In this document: positions 8,481 to 17,066 of the stretch, one piece after another
How positions within the stretch are numbered: position 1 is the first letter of the stretch
Layout: every line of letters starts with the position of its first letter
Assembly: GCF_001507545.1 (NCBI RefSeq)
Contig: NZ_LQBP01000002.1
Span: forward strand, 1-64,000
Origin: Ruegeria profundi
GTDB lineage: Bacteria; Pseudomonadota; Alphaproteobacteria; Rhodobacterales; Rhodobacteraceae
Direction: 5' to 3'
DNA: 64,000 bases
Made by a program: the position numbers and the translations under genes
Notes under the pieces: model-generated
Database searches by the model: none
What the model was told of the DNA's origin: nothing
Seen by the model: the letters and a program-made list of their open reading frames with translations, nothing else

Positions 8481-9346
8481 CAACCCAGCCCCTTCATCAG
8501 CTGAGCCATGCCCAGATACCGGTTGTAGATCATCACCAGCGCCCCCAATACAGCCAACAACATCAGGCTCAGTGCGGAACCAAGCGGCCAGTTGAGTTGG
8601 GTGATAATGGCTTCGAAAACGAGGTTCGCGAACATGGCATCCCGCGGTCCGCCAAGGACCAGTGGCGTGATGTAAGTCCCCGCCCCCAAGACAAAACACA
8701 GCAACCCACCGGCGGCTAACCCGGGCAGCGATAGCGGCAAGGTGACTTGCAGAAACGCTTCCCATTTGGTTGCACCAAGCGAGTTTGCGGCGTCTTCCAG
8801 ATTGGTATCGATCCCATCGAGACTGACATAGATGTTCAGGATCATGAACGGCAGGAGGAAGTGCACCAGGCCCAAGATGACCGTCGCTTCGTTGTAAAGC
8901 ATCTGTATCGGTTCAGAGATAATTCCAAGCGACAACAGCAGCGAATTGAATGCACCGGACACGCCCAGAATGTTGATCCAGCTCATCGTTCGAATGATGT
9001 AACTGATCCAAAACGGCAGCATCAAAAGCAGCAGCAAAATTGCCTTGTTCCCCCTCGATCTGGCGATGAAATAGGCTGAAGGGTATCCCATGATCGCACA
9101 GACAATGGTTGTGATTGCAGCAATGCGAAGGGTGCTGATCAGGATATCGCGATAGAACGGATCGGTCAGTGCTTCGTTCCAGTTATCCAGATAAAATCCG
9201 ACCTGATCCGCCCCCGTCGCCGTGCGAAGCCAAAAACTGTAGACCACTATGAACATCAAGGGCACGAACAGCAGCAATGCCACTGCGGCAAGTGCTGGTG
9301 AAAGCAAAATCCACGGCTGTCGCGCTTCGCGGGTTTCGATTGACAT
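8480..9346 (-). CDS. Polyamine-type ABC importer permease (PotB-like), first gene of the operon
   Basis: About 288 residues, six transmembrane segments, with the EAA loop LEDAANSLGATKWEAFLQVTLPLSLPG. The ATG at 9346 has GAGG six bases upstream; the frame runs on to 9403 but the extension lacks a ribosome-binding site. It opens the roughly 9-kb minus-strand operon that runs down to the RidA gene. The 92-base gap to the divergent LysR gene must hold both promoters. Confidence 0.87.
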   Translation of the reverse strand: MSIETREARQPWILLSPALAAVALLLFVPLMFIVVYSFWLRTATGADQVGFYLDNWNEALTDPFYRDILISTLRIAAITTIVCAIMGYPSAYFIARSRGNKAILLLLLMLPFWISYIIRTMSWINILGVSGAFNSLLLSLGIISEPIQMLYNEATVILGLVHFLLPFMILNIYVSLDGIDTNLEDAANSLGATKWEAFLQVTLPLSLPGLAAGGLLCFVLGAGTYITPLVLGGPRDAMFANLVFEAIITQLNWPLGSALSLMLLAVLGALVMIYNRYLGMAQLMKGLG

Positions 9347-9394
9347 TTCGGGCCTCGGGTAAACACTTGCCCTTACAGTGCTAATGCTACAATC

Positions 9395-9440
9395 ATAGAT
9401 CAAATAGATAATTAGAATTCTGAGTATAGTTGCTATCTAT
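9395..9440. promoter_or_regulatory. Divergent promoter/operator region of the amine operon and lysR
   Basis: The short intergenic region contains ATAGATA (9404-9410) and its inverted copy TATCTAT (9434-9440), with a further ATAGAT at 9395-9400. The right arm overlaps the lysR start codon. Such dyad symmetry with AT-rich arms is what LysR regulators commonly bind, so autorepression and control of the divergent operon are plausible. No box was verified experimentally. Confidence 0.45.
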
Positions 9441-10407
9441 GACCGACTTAGTCAGCCAATACGATCCCGACCGAGTAGCGCGTGAGTTGGATTGGAACCT
9501 GCTGCGTACCTTTGTTGTTCTTGCGGAAAGTCATTCTATTACCGATGCCGCCAATCAACTTGGGCTTCGTCAGCCTTCCGTTTCTGCGGCTTTAAAAAAA
9601 CTCGAAGACCGAATTGGCCGCAAACTGCTCGACCGATCACCGGGCCGATATGCGCTGACCCATGCCGGCCGCCTGCTCTACCATGAAGCTGTCGAGATCA
9701 ACGGATCCGTGTTGCGTCTTTCGACCTTGCTACGAGACTTGACGGACGAGGTTCAGGGCAACATCAAGATTACAGCTGCCAGCCACGTCGTGTGTCCTGT
9801 ACTCGACGACGCTCTGGCGCGTTTTCATTCAAACCATCCCAACGCGAGTTTCTCGATCGAAGTACATTCCAGCGCCGATGCCATTGCCGAGGTCGCAGCG
9901 AAACGGGCATCCTTTGCGGTTTGCCTGGTGAAGGATCACAACCCCAAACTCGAATACCGCCGCTTATATCGTGAATACTTTGGGCTGTTCTGTGGCCCAA
10001 ATCACCCATTCTTTGGCAGAAAAGACTTAACTGTCGCGGATCTGGCGGGCCAAAGCTCTGTAAGCTTCGAAACGGACCGCCTCCAGGATGTACTGCGGCC
10101 GGTCACTGTCATGAGGGCTCAAGCCGAATTGGGACAGAAGATCACCGGCGTCTCTAGCCATTTGGAAGAAGTCCGGCGCATGATTATCGCCGGGCTTGGT
10201 ATCGGCCCCCTCCCCCTGCACGTTGCGGCCCGGGATGTCCGCGATCGGCAACTTTGGCAGGTTCCTCCATATGACGGTCTACCGGCTATCGATGTTCACG
10301 TTGTCTGGAACCCAGCCACGGTCAAGAACCGAGCAGAGGAACTGCTGCTGCAGGAAATCCTGACTGCAATTGAGACAACACCAATGGAAGTACGCACTTA
10401 CCGCTGA
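9439..10407 (+). CDS. LysR family transcriptional regulator
   Basis: A 322-residue LysR protein. The N-terminal winged helix is visible as LLRTFVVLAESHSITDAANQLGLRQPSVSAALKKLE, followed by the linker helix and a periplasmic-binding-like effector domain with the usual AGLGIGPLPLHVA near its end. The frame begins with a TTG at 9430, but the ATG at 9439 is preferred. No clear Shine-Dalgarno is present, which suggests weak or leaderless translation. Its divergent position makes it the likely regulator of the amine uptake and catabolism operon, with a pathway compound as co-inducer. Confidence 0.88.
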   Translation: MTDLVSQYDPDRVARELDWNLLRTFVVLAESHSITDAANQLGLRQPSVSAALKKLEDRIGRKLLDRSPGRYALTHAGRLLYHEAVEINGSVLRLSTLLRDLTDEVQGNIKITAASHVVCPVLDDALARFHSNHPNASFSIEVHSSADAIAEVAAKRASFAVCLVKDHNPKLEYRRLYREYFGLFCGPNHPFFGRKDLTVADLAGQSSVSFETDRLQDVLRPVTVMRAQAELGQKITGVSSHLEEVRRMIIAGLGIGPLPLHVAARDVRDRQLWQVPPYDGLPAIDVHVVWNPATVKNRAEELLLQEILTAIETTPMEVRTYR

Positions 10408-10416
10408 GTTTTGCAC

Positions 10417-10689
10417 TCAACCGTATTGCTGCAGTCGGGAAATCGTTTCTTTTGGGTGAGCGTTCAACAAAGCGAGCAGCTTATATGCTGGACCTCCGGG
10501 GCGGCGCGTTTCCTGCTCCCACATCCGATAGCCAAATTCGCTCATCCCGATAAGTTCGGCCATTTCCGATATGGTCAAGCCGACCTTTTCGCGCACCTCA
10601 AGAGGTGAGGCTTCAGCGAATGAACTGGTCTTTTCTTGAGCACCTTGCGCCGTGTCAGCGGGTAAAAGACTGGGGTCCGATTCTGTCAT
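10417..10689 (-). CDS. Small XRE-type helix-turn-helix regulator (90 aa)
   Basis: A 90-residue protein with an acidic, unstructured N-terminal third and a C-terminal Cro/CI-like HTH (GLTISEMAELIGMSEFGYRMWEQE). This arrangement resembles the DNA-binding part of HigA/NadS-like antitoxins, but no toxin gene is adjacent. The start at 10689 has a consensus AAGGAG six bases upstream; the frame extends to 10722. It is convergent with lysR, with nine bases between the stops. Its target is unknown. Confidence 0.78.
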   Translation of the reverse strand: MTESDPSLLPADTAQGAQEKTSSFAEASPLEVREKVGLTISEMAELIGMSEFGYRMWEQETRRPGGPAYKLLALLNAHPKETISRLQQYG

Positions 10690-10761
10690 AATCTGCTCCT
10701 TTCTTGTTGTCCTTTGACGCATGACCGTATGCCATACCTGAAGTTCGCAATTGCGCAGAAA

Positions 10762-11157
10762 TCACGTTCTGCCGCGCAGGCGTTTTTCTACTGTGCTCAG
10801 TCCGCGCGTCGCCTGTGTGATATCCGCCTGAAGGCTACGGAGCTCATCTAGGATACCCCGCATGTTTTCTGAGGCCAACGAAGCATCGACGGGGTAAGGA
10901 GCACCTTCTCCCTCACCGCTTAGAAGCCAAACCAGAGATACCCCAAGAATGCCGGAGATCATCTGCGCTTTGTTTGCACGTGGCTCTGTTCGGTCTTCCT
11001 CCCATCTCTGGACGGTCCTCAGCTTAACGCCCAACCTTGAGGCAAGTTCATTTTGCGAATACCCCACGGCTTCGCGCGCGGCGAAGATCCGGTCTCCCAA
11101 AGTTGCGTTTGCTTTACCGCTCGGCTTCTCATTTGATACGGTCGTGTCTACGTTCAT
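10762..11157 (-). CDS. XRE family transcriptional regulator coupled to an EctA-like protein
   Basis: A 131-residue protein with an N-terminal Cro/CI HTH (GYSQNELASRLGVKLRTVQRWEEDRTEPRA), a linker with ILGVSLVWLLSGEG, and a C-terminal helix (ILDELRSLQADITQATRGLSTVEKRLR) that looks like a short coiled coil for dimerisation. The ATG at 11157 overlaps the TGA of the upstream EctA-like gene and follows GGGAG, so the two are translationally coupled. Direct repeats upstream of the pair are a candidate autoregulatory site. The role is unknown, but coupling to an ectoine-enzyme paralogue suggests stress-linked control. Confidence 0.82.
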   Translation of the reverse strand: MNVDTTVSNEKPSGKANATLGDRIFAAREAVGYSQNELASRLGVKLRTVQRWEEDRTEPRANKAQMISGILGVSLVWLLSGEGEGAPYPVDASLASENMRGILDELRSLQADITQATRGLSTVEKRLRGRT

Positions 11158-11726
11158 TCCACACTCCCACTTTTGCAAATATTTAGAGGCGCTCCGGCCG
11201 CAAGCTCAGAGCGATTATTCCCCAAGCGGATCGTCACCAGGTTGCTGTTTTCGTGGCGGCGAAAAGGCTCCAGCGCCTGGGTGATGAAAGGCTGGATATC
11301 CATCCGTGACCGCTGCCACCTCGCAAACCGACGGAACAACGCCCAGTTCCGCTTGTCGTCTGATGGAATGACGGTCTGAACACGGGTTACATCGGCACAT
11401 ACGTCCCGCCGCATCACCTGCCCCAGCATGAGCGAGGCAAGCCCTTTTTCAGCTTCACCCTCAGATACATACACTTGCCAGATAAACAGAGTTTGCCGGT
11501 CATAGGGCGGAATATAGGCCAACATCGCGCCGACCGTTTCCCCATCAAGTTCAGCGATGATTGAGAATTTATTGTAACCCTCGAATTTCGCGAGTTCGCC
11601 CAGCAAGTTTCCGATAGCTTTCTGATTTACGCTTACGGCCAACGAAGCTACTGCCATACTGTCTTGCGGCAAGAGGGTACGTAATACCGGAAATGGTTGT
11701 TCGAACAATTCCAAAGAATGCTGCAT
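11154..11726 (-). CDS. Divergent EctA paralogue (diaminobutyrate acetyltransferase-like GNAT)
   Basis: About 190 residues clearly related to EctA: the core YIPPYDRQTLFIWQVYVSE, then LASLMLGQVMRR and RNWALFRRFA align with YVLPYDTDTVFVWQVAVSE, LGSIMLSSLLRR and ASWALFRKFS of the true EctA encoded at 17.1-17.6 kb. The EctA substrate segment ENSMYCNL is replaced by NQKAIGNL, and the glycine-rich acetyl-CoA loop (ARGTGLG) reads AEKGLAS. Altered or lost catalysis is therefore likely. The ATG at 11726 behind GGAG is preferred over 11741. It is coupled by ATGA to an XRE regulator and may have become a regulatory or sensor protein. Confidence 0.75.
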   Translation of the reverse strand: MQHSLELFEQPFPVLRTLLPQDSMAVASLAVSVNQKAIGNLLGELAKFEGYNKFSIIAELDGETVGAMLAYIPPYDRQTLFIWQVYVSEGEAEKGLASLMLGQVMRRDVCADVTRVQTVIPSDDKRNWALFRRFARWQRSRMDIQPFITQALEPFRRHENSNLVTIRLGNNRSELAAGAPLNICKSGSVE

Positions 11727-11770
11727 ACAATGCTCCGTCATTAAACTTTGAACTACTAACTATCACAGGG

Positions 11771-11795
11771 AAGCGAAATTTCAAAAAAGCGAAAT
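11771..11795. promoter_or_regulatory. Direct repeats upstream of the ectA-like/xre pair
   Basis: Two copies of AAGCGAAAT start 16 bases apart (11771-11779 and 11787-11795), about 45 bases upstream of the EctA-like start. A partial inverted copy (TTTCGCT, 11833-11839) lies further upstream. Placed in an AT-rich promoter region, they could be the operator of the coupled XRE regulator. Confidence 0.4.
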
Positions 11796-11924
11796 CTAAA
11801 CCTATAATTCTGCCATGCAACTTCTATTTATGTTTCGCTAAGCTAATAAACTTCCAGCGCGATTCGACTTGGGCTATCGACACGGTTTTGGCAATCTCGT
11901 GCCGTTCGAGCCAAGAGTAGATAC

Positions 11925-12083
11925 ATGCATCTTATCGACATCAACCTTGTCGCCTCGCGCCAAGTTCTGCGTGCCGCCAAGATGTCTGGCCCGAAATTGG
12001 AGAGGGTCGCCACGATGCTTGACACCCAAGACCTTCAGAGCGATGCAAATCTGACGACAGGTGAGTTTCAAAAACCGGAATGA
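11925..12083 (+). CDS. Possible small protein (52 aa), function unknown
   Basis: An open frame of 52 codons beginning MHLIDINLVASRQVLRAAK, with a basic helix-like centre and no recognisable family. It ends TGA two bases before the strong hairpin at 12085-12109, as a real transcription unit would. The upstream AAGAG is a weak ribosome site. It is the only candidate gene in the 400 bases between the EctA-like gene and the aminotransferase. It may equally be a random frame. Confidence 0.3.
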   Translation: MHLIDINLVASRQVLRAAKMSGPKLERVATMLDTQDLQSDANLTTGEFQKPE

Positions 12084-12084
12084 A

Positions 12085-12109
12085 AAAGGGCCGGAGCGGC
12101 CGGCCCTTT
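12085..12109. terminator. Bidirectional rho-independent terminator
   Basis: A perfect 10-bp stem AAAGGGCCGG / CCGGCCCTTT around a 5-base loop, with a T-run on the minus-strand side. It lies 21 bases beyond the stop of the minus-strand aminotransferase gene and can also terminate the small plus-strand ORF that ends at 12083. Confidence 0.85.
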
Positions 12110-12129
12110 CGTCTAGCTTCCCTTACACC

Positions 12130-13503
12130 TTATCCGAGAACGGCTTTTACGGCCTGTACCGTCCCGGCCACCACCTGATCGGCCTCTTCGCGGGTCAGAC
12201 AGAAGGGCGGCGCAAAGCCCAGGATGTCACCTTGCGGCATGGCGCGGGCGATGATCTTGCTCTGCTCCAGCAACTTGGCCGAGATTTGCGGACCGATTTT
12301 GTCGGCCGAGTCGAAGAAGGTGCGGCTATCCTTGTCTTTCACGAATTCCACCGCACACAGCATCCCTTCGCCACGGACATCACCGACATGGGCATGATCA
12401 GCCAGTGCCTCAGTCATGGTTTGGTTCAGATAGGTGCCCAGTTCACCCGCATTCGAGACCAGATTCAGTTCGTCGATCAGTTTCAGGTTGGCCACGCCTG
12501 CCGCAGCGCCGATGGGATGCGCCGAATACGTCCAGCCATGGCCGATCGGGCCGTTTTCGTCCGTGCCTTGCTCCAGCACCTTCCAGACTTTGTCTGACAC
12601 TATCGAGCCGGACAGCGGCGCATAAGCCGATGTCAGACCCTTGGCGATGGTGATGATATCGGGTTCGATCCCGTAGTGATCAGAGCCGAACATGGTGCCA
12701 AGGCGACCGAAGCCAGTGACGACTTCATCAGCAACCAGCAGGATGTCGTGTTTCCTGAGCACCGCCTGAATAGCCTCCCAGTAACCTGCAGGCGGGGGCA
12801 CGATGCCGCCTGTGCCCAGAACCGGCTCACCGATAAAAGCGGCGATCGTGTCTGCGCCTTCGCGCTCGATCAAAGCTTCCAGTTCGGCGGCGCAATGGGC
12901 GGCGAATTGCTCTTCGGTCTGGTCCAGATTTTCACGGCGATAGTAGTACGGGGCCTCGGTATGGATCACCTGCTCGACCGGCAAGTCGAATTTCTTGTGA
13001 AACAGTTCCAGCCCGGTCAGCGAACCCGTCACCAACCCCGAGCCGTGATATCCGCGCCAACGTGAGATGATCTTCTTCTTCTCAGGACGGCCCAGAATGT
13101 TGTTGTAGTACCAGATCAGCTTAACGTTGGTTTCATTCGCGTCCGAGCCGCCGAGGCCGAAATAGACCTTGGACATGTTCGCAGGTGCCCGGTCGAGGAT
13201 CATTTTCGACAAGGTGATCGAGGCTTCGGTGCCGTGACCCACATAGGCATGGTAATAGGCCAGTTCCTTGGCCTGCTCACCGATGGCCTCGGCAATTTCT
13301 TGACGGCCATAGCCGACATTCACGCAATAAAGGCCGGCAAAGGCGTCCAACAGTTTGTTCCCGTCACGGTCTTCGATAAAGACACCGCTGGCGGTCTTGA
13401 TTACGCGGTTCGGACTTTCACCACGCGCGTGCTGCGCCAGATGGGTCGAAGGGTGGAAAAAATTTTCGCGATCCCACTGGTCGAGTTGGTCATTCTTCAA
13501 CAT
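12130..13503 (-). CDS. Class III aminotransferase, omega-amino acid:pyruvate type
   Basis: A 457-residue PLP enzyme related to omega-amino acid and taurine-type pyruvate transaminases. Landmarks are AFAGLYCVNVGYG near the N-terminus, YFGLGGSDANET (phosphate loop), RWRGYHGSGLVTGSLTG, the VADEVVTGFGR Asp and the Schiff-base lysine K288 in ITIAKGLTSAYAPL. These enzymes transfer an omega-amino group to pyruvate, giving a semialdehyde and alanine. It is a single transcription unit with its own terminator, convergent to nothing and upstream of the ectoine genes. Use in ectoine or diaminobutyrate breakdown, or in polyamine catabolism with the operon at 0-10 kb, is possible but unproven. Confidence 0.85.
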   Translation of the reverse strand: MLKNDQLDQWDRENFFHPSTHLAQHARGESPNRVIKTASGVFIEDRDGNKLLDAFAGLYCVNVGYGRQEIAEAIGEQAKELAYYHAYVGHGTEASITLSKMILDRAPANMSKVYFGLGGSDANETNVKLIWYYNNILGRPEKKKIISRWRGYHGSGLVTGSLTGLELFHKKFDLPVEQVIHTEAPYYYRRENLDQTEEQFAAHCAAELEALIEREGADTIAAFIGEPVLGTGGIVPPPAGYWEAIQAVLRKHDILLVADEVVTGFGRLGTMFGSDHYGIEPDIITIAKGLTSAYAPLSGSIVSDKVWKVLEQGTDENGPIGHGWTYSAHPIGAAAGVANLKLIDELNLVSNAGELGTYLNQTMTEALADHAHVGDVRGEGMLCAVEFVKDKDSRTFFDSADKIGPQISAKLLEQSKIIARAMPQGDILGFAPPFCLTREEADQVVAGTVQAVKAVLG

Positions 13504-13847
13504 TAGCTTTCCCTTTGTGTCACAGCAACTTTACACTCGATTGCGGCAGTCAACAGTCTCGGAGAAAATTGCCTGTGACAAACACTCCGCGCCCTTCATT
13601 GGTCTGGGAAGGGCGCAAGATCAAGAGTGGATGGTGTTTCAGACTTCGGACAAGTGCAAACCATGCGATCTATGGCCAGGCAAGCTTCTTTGACAATGCC
13701 CGTCCACGCACCACCGCCTGTTACCTATCGCGAGCTAAGTGCCCTGATCGTGCCGCATACTATTCACTCCTATACCACGTGGTGCTTTCGTGGGTGCCGT
13801 TACAGACCAGCCTTGCGGACGCATCTTGAGATGTTAGGTGATGGGGG
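13504..13847. other. Intergenic region without a supported gene
   Basis: The 344 bases between the aminotransferase start and the aspartokinase stop should hold the aminotransferase promoter and the end of the ectoine transcript. Open frames here overlap the aspartokinase gene in the wrong frame and show no family features. A 10-base palindrome ACCACGTGGT lies near 13777 but no terminator-like stem with a T-run was seen. Confidence 0.6.
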
Positions 13848-15284
13848 TCATGCAGCCTTGTCAAAGTGGGTCATTGCAGACTTGGTGATCAACTCCTCAT
13901 GCAACGCAACGATTGCGTCACTGGCTGCATCGCGCGGAACAACGAATTGAATGTCCACATTGCGCGTGGTTTGTTGCGCTGCAATCACGTCAATATCTGC
14001 TTTTTCCAGCGCTTGCAGACCCGCACTGAAAGACTGCAAGCCGGACAGGTCACGCCCTATTGCAGAAACGACGGCTACGGAGCGCGCGCTAATGTCGGCG
14101 GAAGGAAAAGACTTCTCCAAATCTGAAATAACCCGACGAACAGTTTTCAACGAAGCCTCTACATAATGAGTGATCGTATTGGCATTCGAAGACTTCGAAG
14201 CAATGCGTACATTGTGTCTCCGCAATGCTTCCAGCGCTGTAGCGTCATAACCTTTGACCCCAACCATGTCCTGCTCGAACAACTCTAGCGCCACGACATC
14301 CAGACCCGTTATAATCTCGACAGCCGGGGATTGTGCTGGCTGATCATCAACCAATGTTCCGGGGTCCTCCGGATCAAAGGCATTGGTCACGCGCAGCGCG
14401 ACCTTTGACTGGCGAAGGATCTTGGCGGCTTTTGGGTGAATTGCCTCCATGCCCATGTTGGAAAGCTGGTCAGCGACATCATAGTTTGTATGCCCCAGCT
14501 TGCGCACAGCTGCCTCTCCCACCAGTGCGGGATCGGCGGAGGAGAGGTGAAATTCCTTGTGAATTATCGCTTCTTTTGCCTTGGTATAGGCAGCAATATT
14601 GGAAAACGTAACCTCGGAATAACCGCGATCATATTCGCGCATCAATCCTTCACGGCACTGCGCATAGCCTGTGACGATGGGCATTTCACAAGACAGGTCC
14701 ACATCGCCAAAGCCGCTCGCGATCCGTTCCTCAAGTGACCGTTCGATTTCATCCCGCCAACCGCTGAGATCAACGAAGCGTGCATTAACGCCTTCGCGTT
14801 GCAACATCAGCGTGGTAACAAAGGCCGAGTGCGCTTCACCCAGCCCGGACAAAAGCTCACGCACGATCATCATTTGGCTGGACAGGCGGAAATGCCCGTA
14901 GGAGCACAAACGTTGCAGGTCGAACAGGCAACTCCGGGCACCTTCAATGCGCTCACGAACGAAATCCTCGGCCAAGGCGCGATCTCCTTGGTTTTCCAAA
15001 ACCGCAGCATGCGCTTCGGACATTGCTTTTGCGACCCGTGAAAGGGCATCAAGCCAGCCGTGATCGCTGTCATCATTCGCAAAGAGTGCATAAACACCGG
15101 GTTCACCGGTTTTCTTGTGTTCTAGCAGTAAGTTGGTGATGCCGCCAAAAGCTGACACAACGAAAACGCGATGATACAGGTCAGCACCGTTGCGGTCACC
15201 GATGAAAAGCGTGTCGCGCAACTCCCGGACGCGACTCATTGATGTTCCGCCGATCTTTTCGACGGTGTGTTCGGGGAAAGTCAC
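13848..15284 (-). CDS. ask: Ectoine-specific aspartate kinase (Ask_Ect)
   Basis: A 478-residue aspartokinase, last gene of the ectoine operon. The N-terminus VEKIGGTSMSR matches the Ask_Ect form of the kinase motif, followed by LFIGDRNGADLYHRVFVVSAFGG. The C-terminal half carries two ACT-type segments (for example VALELFEQDMVGVKGYD and VAVVSAIGRDLSG). It phosphorylates aspartate to feed L-aspartate-semialdehyde into EctB; this specialised isoform is known to be less feedback-inhibited. The GTG at 15284, with GGTGA seven bases upstream, is the likely start. It lies 32 bases downstream of ectC in the same transcript. Confidence 0.93.
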   Translation of the reverse strand: MTFPEHTVEKIGGTSMSRVRELRDTLFIGDRNGADLYHRVFVVSAFGGITNLLLEHKKTGEPGVYALFANDDSDHGWLDALSRVAKAMSEAHAAVLENQGDRALAEDFVRERIEGARSCLFDLQRLCSYGHFRLSSQMMIVRELLSGLGEAHSAFVTTLMLQREGVNARFVDLSGWRDEIERSLEERIASGFGDVDLSCEMPIVTGYAQCREGLMREYDRGYSEVTFSNIAAYTKAKEAIIHKEFHLSSADPALVGEAAVRKLGHTNYDVADQLSNMGMEAIHPKAAKILRQSKVALRVTNAFDPEDPGTLVDDQPAQSPAVEIITGLDVVALELFEQDMVGVKGYDATALEALRRHNVRIASKSSNANTITHYVEASLKTVRRVISDLEKSFPSADISARSVAVVSAIGRDLSGLQSFSAGLQALEKADIDVIAAQQTTRNVDIQFVVPRDAASDAIVALHEELITKSAMTHFDKAA

Positions 15285-15316
15285 AGGTAATTCACCCGGC
15301 GCAAACCGGGGCCTCT

Positions 15317-15709
15317 TTAACAGGTTTCCAGTGCGTATGAACCATCTTCGCGGTGGACTTCAGCCCCGGTGACAGGCGGGTTGAATACGCAAGCCATCAC
15401 AAGTTCTTCTTCGGCACGCAGGACGTGGCGGTCATGCTTGTCAAGCGCGTACATGACACCGGGCTTGATATAATGCTTCTCACCTGTTGCAACATCTGTG
15501 ATCGAGCCCGACCCCTGCATGCAGTAGACGCTTTCAAAGTGGTTCTTGTACTCGAACGTATGTTCGGAACCCTCTTCCAGAAAGGTTATGTGGAAAGAGA
15601 AACCCATGCCGTCTTGAGCAAGCAGCATTCGCACCGAGGACCATTTTGCGTCAGAGACTACTCGGTCCGGGTCGTTTTTTATAATGTCATTGAAGTCGCG
15701 TACAATCAT
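15317..15709 (-). CDS. ectC: Ectoine synthase
   Basis: A 130-residue cupin that closes N-gamma-acetyl-diaminobutyrate into ectoine. The metal-binding residues of EctC are recognisable as E59 (NHFESVYC), Y87 ([10 protein letters not shown]) and H95 (DRHVLRA), and the substrate-contacting N-terminal segment [24 protein letters not shown] is present. Length is standard. The start follows GGAG and lies four bases after the ectB stop. No ectD hydroxylase gene follows, so hydroxyectoine is not predicted from this window. Confidence 0.96.
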   Translation of the reverse strand: MIVRDFNDIIKNDPDRVVSDAKWSSVRMLLAQDGMGFSFHITFLEEGSEHTFEYKNHFESVYCMQGSGSITDVATGEKHYIKPGVMYALDKHDRHVLRAEEELVMACVFNPPVTGAEVHREDGSYALETC

Positions 15710-15713
15710 GATG

Positions 15714-17003
15714 TTACTCCGCCGCCATTTTGTAGGTTTCCATTACGTTCCGGGACGCGTCGATGAGGATAGAAAGCCCTTTTCGGAAGGTTTCGTCCGG
15801 TGTCGTCAGTGGGGCAAGAACCTTGACCACCTGATCATCGCTACCGGATGTTTCGATAATCAGCCCTTCTTCGAAGGCGCGGCGGCAAATCTCGGCGGCC
15901 AACTCGCCAGACTGAACGTCAACGCCCTGCATCATCCCGCGCCCTTTCAAAGTCGCACCCGGAACCCTTTCTGCCACCTCGGTCAGAGCCGAGGTCAAAA
16001 CAAGAGCCTTGGCGTTAATCTCTTTCTGAAACATCGCGTCCGACCAGAACTTCTCGATCGCAACTCGGGCCGTGACGAAAGCGTGGGTGTTCCCACGAAA
16101 GGTTCCATTGTGTTCAGCCGGGCCAAAGACGTCGTGTTCGGGGCGCACCAGCATGAGAGCCATCGGCAGACCGAACCCTGACACAGATTTCGCAAGCGTC
16201 ACGATATCCGGGACAATCCCCATTTCTTCAAACGAGAAAAACCCACCGGTTCGACCGCACCCCGCCTGAATGTCGTCGATGATCAATAGCGCGCCGTGTT
16301 CCTTGGCAAGTTCAGCTACGCGTTTCACAAATTTTGGCCGTGCCGCGTTCAGACCGCCCTCACCCTGCACGGTTTCAAGCAGGATTGCTGCTGGGGCATC
16401 AATTCCGCTGGATCTGTCTTTAAGCATGGCGTCCAGGAAATCGGCGGCATCGTGATCACCTGGAAAAAAGCCGTCATATGGCATTCGGGTTACGCCATTC
16501 AGCGTCGTACCAGCACCTGAGCGATGATACGAATTACCGGTTGCCGCCAAAGCCCCAAGAGTGACGCCATGAAATCCGTTGGTGAAGGCAATGACATTGT
16601 CCCGACCCGTCACCTTGCGCGCCAGCTTCAAAGCGGCTTCAATCGCGTTGGCGCCTGTTGGCCCGGTGAACATGACCTTGTGATCCATACCGCGCGGCTT
16701 CAGGATATTGCGCTCGAATACTTCGAGGAATTCAGCCTTTGCATCGGTGTGAAGGTCAAGCGCATGGGCCAGACCATCGGACGTGATGTGCTCGATCAAT
16801 GCAAGCTTCATATCCGTGTCGTTATGGCCGTAATTCAAAGACGAACAGCCCGACAAAAAGTCGATGTAGGTATTGCCGCTCGTATCGATCAATTCCGAAC
16901 CCTGCGCATGGGCAAAGACCGTATCGAAGTTTCGACAATAGCTGCGCGCCTTGGATTCGCGACGTTTGAATACAGAGATTTCGGCTGACGTATCAGTCGG
17001 CAT
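15714..17003 (-). CDS. ectB: L-2,4-diaminobutyrate:2-oxoglutarate transaminase
   Basis: A 429-residue class III aminotransferase that makes L-2,4-diaminobutyrate from aspartate semialdehyde and glutamate. The EctB-type N-terminus [20 protein letters not shown] is clear, as are [18 protein letters not shown], the [12 protein letters not shown]sp and the Schiff-base lysine K272 ([15 protein letters not shown]). The frame reaches 17051, but the ATG at 17003 has AAAAGGA at good distance and yields the normal EctB length. It lies 63 bases downstream of ectA and four bases before ectC. Confidence 0.96.
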   Translation of the reverse strand: MPTDTSAEISVFKRRESKARSYCRNFDTVFAHAQGSELIDTSGNTYIDFLSGCSSLNYGHNDTDMKLALIEHITSDGLAHALDLHTDAKAEFLEVFERNILKPRGMDHKVMFTGPTGANAIEAALKLARKVTGRDNVIAFTNGFHGVTLGALAATGNSYHRSGAGTTLNGVTRMPYDGFFPGDHDAADFLDAMLKDRSSGIDAPAAILLETVQGEGGLNAARPKFVKRVAELAKEHGALLIIDDIQAGCGRTGGFFSFEEMGIVPDIVTLAKSVSGFGLPMALMLVRPEHDVFGPAEHNGTFRGNTHAFVTARVAIEKFWSDAMFQKEINAKALVLTSALTEVAERVPGATLKGRGMMQGVDVQSGELAAEICRRAFEEGLIIETSGSDDQVVKVLAPLTTPDETFRKGLSILIDASRNVMETYKMAAE

Positions 17004-17066
17004 ATCAAGTCCTTTTGGGATTGGGTAAGTGAAAACAGATAAGCGCCACATAAAGTCGGCACCTCT

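Noticed and set aside
10417..11726. Toxin-antitoxin module
   Set aside because: Two XRE-type genes are present, but no toxin-like partner (RelE, HicA, HipA type) is adjacent; the coupled partner is an EctA-like protein.
13627..13950. A 107-codon plus-strand frame between the aminotransferase and aspartokinase
   Set aside because: Its last third lies in antisense over the aspartokinase C-terminus and nothing in it resembles a protein family.
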